A stretch of DNA of 22,270 nucleotides from JAYZVT01 sp050248375. Its GTDB lineage: Bacteria; Pseudomonadota; Alphaproteobacteria; Rhizobiales; Methyloligellaceae. The notes beneath the pieces are model-generated. The model was not told the origin of the DNA, searched no databases, and worked only from the letters and a program-made list of their open reading frames with translations. A program made the position numbers and the translations under genes. The DNA is taken from NCBI GenBank assembly GCA_050248375.1, contig JBFWSL010000028.1, forward strand, positions 1-22,270. The letters are read 5' to 3'. Positions 19,950 through 22,270 of this stretch are shown here, one piece after another (the stretch's first letter is position 1; each line of letters begins with the position of its first letter).

Positions 19950-22270
19950 GACGCCCCCCGCCGGGACGCCCCCGGTTGGGACGCCAAGGACCGCGGGCGG
20001 ACTGATCTCGCTGTTCGTGCGCCACCCCACGGCGGCGAACCTGCTCATGGCGGTCATGCTCGTCGCCGGGTTCTACAGCCTGACCAAGCTGAACACCCAG
20101 TTCTTCCCCACCGTCGAGATTCCGCGCGTCACCGTCAGCGTGACCTGGCCCGGCGCCAGCGCCTCCGACGTGGAAAAGAACATCCTCGACGCGCTGGAGC
20201 CGGAGCTGCGCTTCCTCGACGACGTGGACGAGGTGACCTCGGTCGCCCGCGAGGGCGGCGGCGTGATCAGCATAGACTTCGACGCCAGCGCCGACATGCA
20301 GCAGGCCCGCGCCAACGTCGAGCAGGCGGTCAATTCGGTGACGACATTGCCGGACGATTCCGAGCAGCCGGTCATCAAGCGCATCCAGTTCTTCGAACGG
20401 GTGGCGACGGTGGTCGTGTCCGGCCCCTATGCCGAGCAGGAGCTGAACACCTTCGCCAAGAAGCTGCGCGACGGCCTCCTGGCCGCCGGCATCGACAAGG
20501 TCACCCTCAGCGGCGCCCGCGACGAGGAGATCTGGGTCCGCATCCGCGAATCCGACCTGCGGCGGCTCGATGTCACCCTGTCCGAGATCGCGGAGCGCAT
20601 CCGCGAGGAGACCCGCGACCTGCCCGCCGGCATCGTCGAGGGCACCATCGAGATGCAGCTCCGCGCGCTGGCCGAGCGGCGCACGCCGGAAAAGCTCGGC
20701 GAGATCGAGATCAAGGCGCTCACCGGCGGCGAGAAGGTCTACCTGCGCGACATCGCCGACATCGAGACCCGCTTCGACCGCGAGCAGGCCGTGGGCCGCC
20801 GCTCCGGCCAGCTCGCCATAGAGCTGGATGTGCAGCGCGCCGTCTCCGCCGACACCCTGAAGACCATGGAGATCATGGAGAAATACCTGGCCTCCGTGGA
20901 ATCGAAGTTCCCCGCCGACCTGGCCATCGAGGCGACCGACATCCGCGGCAAGTTCGTGGAGGAACGCCTCGGCATTCTCATCGTCAACGGCATCCAGGGC
21001 CTCGCGCTGGTGCTGCTGGTGCTGTTCGTCTTCCTCGACGGGCGCATCGCCTTCTGGGTGGCCGCCGGCATCCCGGTTGCGCTGCTCGCCGCCCTCTGTG
21101 TCATGTGGGCGACGGGCCAGACCATCAACATGATCTCCATGTTCGCCCTCATCATGATGCTGGGCATCATCGTGGACGACGCCATCGTGGTGGGAGAGGA
21201 GACCGCGACCTGGCAGCAGCGCGGCGCCTCGCGCCTGGAGTCCGCCGAGCGTGGCGCCAGCCGCATGCTCCCGCCGGTCGCCGCCGCGACGCTCACCACC
21301 GTCGCCGCCTTCTCCCCACTGTTCCTCATCCGCGACCGTATCGGCGACATGCTTTCGGCCATCCCCCTGGTGGTCGTGGCCGTGCTCGTCGCCAGCCTCA
21401 TCGAGTGCTTCCTCATCCTCCCCGGCCATCTGCGCCACGGTTTCGGCAAGATCAATCGCACGCCGGGCCGCTACCGCGCCGCCTTCGACAGGGGCCTGGC
21501 CGCTTTCCGCGACGGCCCGTTCAACCGCATGGTCACCGCCGCCTATGGCTGGCGTTACACCACGCTCGCCCTGCTGCTCGGCTCGCTGATCCTGTGCATG
21601 GGCCTTATCGCCGGCGGGCGCATCGGCTTCACTTTCTTCCCCTCGCCGGAGAGCGAGAACCTCACCGCCAGCGTCACCTTCGTGCCCGGCACGCCCCGCG
21701 ACGACCAGCAGGCGGCCATCGACCGGGTCGAGCAGTCCCTGCGCAATGTCGAGAAGCAGCTTGCCGGCGAGCAGGGCAAGCTGGTGGAGGCCACCAGCTC
21801 CACCATCGGCATGTCGAGCAACAGCCGCAGCGACAACGTCGCCAGGCTCGAGGTGCAGTTGACTCCGAGCGAGGTGCGCACCATCCGGACAGTCGATATT
21901 TCGAACGCCTGGCGGCGCGTGCTGCCGAGCATCATCGGCGTCGAGCGCATCGCCATCACCGGCCGCCGCGCCGGGCCTCCCGGGCGCGATGTGGACGTGC
22001 GGCTGATGAACGCGCCCGTGGACAAACTGAAGGCGGCCGCGCTGGAACTGCGCGACGCCATGACCGCCTTTCCCGGCGTCTCCGGCATCGACGACGACCT
22101 GCCCTACGGCAAGCCCGAGCTGATCATGGAGCTGACCCCGCGCGGCAGCGCGCTTGGCTTCACCGCCCAGACCGTCGGCACCCAGGTGCGTAACGCCTTC
22201 GAGGGCGCCATCGCCACCCGCTTTCCGCGCGGCGACGAGGAGATCACCGTCCGGGTGAAGAACTACCACG
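19933..22270 (+). CDS. RND-family efflux permease (partial, runs off the window)
   Basis: An inner-membrane proton-driven pump of the RND superfamily, of which 779 complete codons are present; a full member has about 1,000-1,050 residues. It starts at ATG 19933, overlapping the adaptor by 17 nt in another frame. A proline-rich tail (TPPAGTPPVGTP) precedes the first helix (about 32-50). The porter domain begins FFPTVEIPRVTVSVTWPG (57-74). The transmembrane motif MLGIIVDDAIVVGEE holds the proton-relay pair Asp415/Asp416, equivalent to Asp407/Asp408 of AcrB. The last visible part is the second periplasmic half. The substrate cannot be told: drugs, solvents or bile-like compounds are all possible for this class. 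Confidence 0.92.
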   Translation, partial: MSAPAETPPAGTPPVGTPRTAGGLISLFVRHPTAANLLMAVMLVAGFYSLTKLNTQFFPTVEIPRVTVSVTWPGASASDVEKNILDALEPELRFLDDVDEVTSVAREGGGVISIDFDASADMQQARANVEQAVNSVTTLPDDSEQPVIKRIQFFERVATVVVSGPYAEQELNTFAKKLRDGLLAAGIDKVTLSGARDEEIWVRIRESDLRRLDVTLSEIAERIREETRDLPAGIVEGTIEMQLRALAERRTPEKLGEIEIKALTGGEKVYLRDIADIETRFDREQAVGRRSGQLAIELDVQRAVSADTLKTMEIMEKYLASVESKFPADLAIEATDIRGKFVEERLGILIVNGIQGLALVLLVLFVFLDGRIAFWVAAGIPVALLAALCVMWATGQTINMISMFALIMMLGIIVDDAIVVGEETATWQQRGASRLESAERGASRMLPPVAAATLTTVAAFSPLFLIRDRIGDMLSAIPLVVVAVLVASLIECFLILPGHLRHGFGKINRTPGRYRAAFDRGLAAFRDGPFNRMVTAAYGWRYTTLALLLGSLILCMGLIAGGRIGFTFFPSPESENLTASVTFVPGTPRDDQQAAIDRVEQSLRNVEKQLAGEQGKLVEATSSTIGMSSNSRSDNVARLEVQLTPSEVRTIRTVDISNAWRRVLPSIIGVERIAITGRRAGPPGRDVDVRLMNAPVDKLKAAALELRDAMTAFPGVSGIDDDLPYGKPELIMELTPRGSALGFTAQTVGTQVRNAFEGAIATRFPRGDEEITVRVKNYH

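Noticed and set aside
19879..22269. A 796-residue minus-strand frame opposite the efflux permease
   Set aside because: Its composition (rich in Gly, Asp, His and Ala, with no motifs) is that of an antisense shadow, while the plus strand encodes a clear RND permease with the Asp-Asp motif.

Overview
The window looks like chromosomal DNA of a high-G+C alphaproteobacterium. The case rests on a gcrA cell-cycle regulator gene with GANTC sites in front of it, the gene order phoR-pstSCAB-phoU-phoB with PstC and PstA that both carry long N-terminal extensions, the argD-argF-hslO cluster, and short intergenic palindromes of types common in Rhizobiales-like genomes. I cannot name a genus from the sequence. 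No phage, insertion sequence, CRISPR array, rRNA or tRNA was seen.

Layout. 1-414 is non-coding and holds a cluster of G+C-rich palindromes. 415-1374 (minus) is a secreted S8 serine protease with no normal start codon. 1399-1764 (plus) is a small DUF971 protein. 1765-1901 holds two copies of a second palindromic repeat, one of them split by a palindrome of the first family. 1902-5017 (minus) carries, in transcription order, a class I polyphosphate kinase 2, a class III aminotransferase and a beta-keto acid cleavage enzyme (BKACE/DUF849). 5153-13069 (plus) is the complete phosphate-sensing and high-affinity uptake locus, with two Pho-box-like sequences spaced 22 bp apart in front of pstS. 13197-13715 (minus) is gcrA with its own intrinsic terminator. 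14120-17218 (plus) is argD-argF-hslO. 17215-18378 (minus) is argE, whose stop codon overlaps that of hslO in one CTAG. 18594-22270 (plus) is an RND efflux pair: an adaptor and a permease cut by the window end.

How the genes work together. PhoR senses phosphate status through PstSCAB and PhoU and phosphorylates PhoB, which should act at the Pho boxes before pstS. The neighbouring polyphosphate kinase suggests that phosphate uptake is placed beside polyphosphate use. The aminotransferase and BKACE are 5 nt apart and could form a short catabolic route in which a beta-amino acid is deaminated to a beta-keto acid and then cleaved with acetyl-CoA. ArgD, ArgF and ArgE cover three steps of arginine synthesis, and HslO (Hsp33) is an oxidative-stress chaperone carried in the same operon.

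Most of the window is a well-known kind of core genome. The points I think deserve a second look are the nested palindromic repeats, the protease without a usual start codon, the strong promoter followed at once by a terminator hairpin in front of argD, the paired GANTC sites before gcrA, and the matched periplasmic extensions of PstC and PstA.
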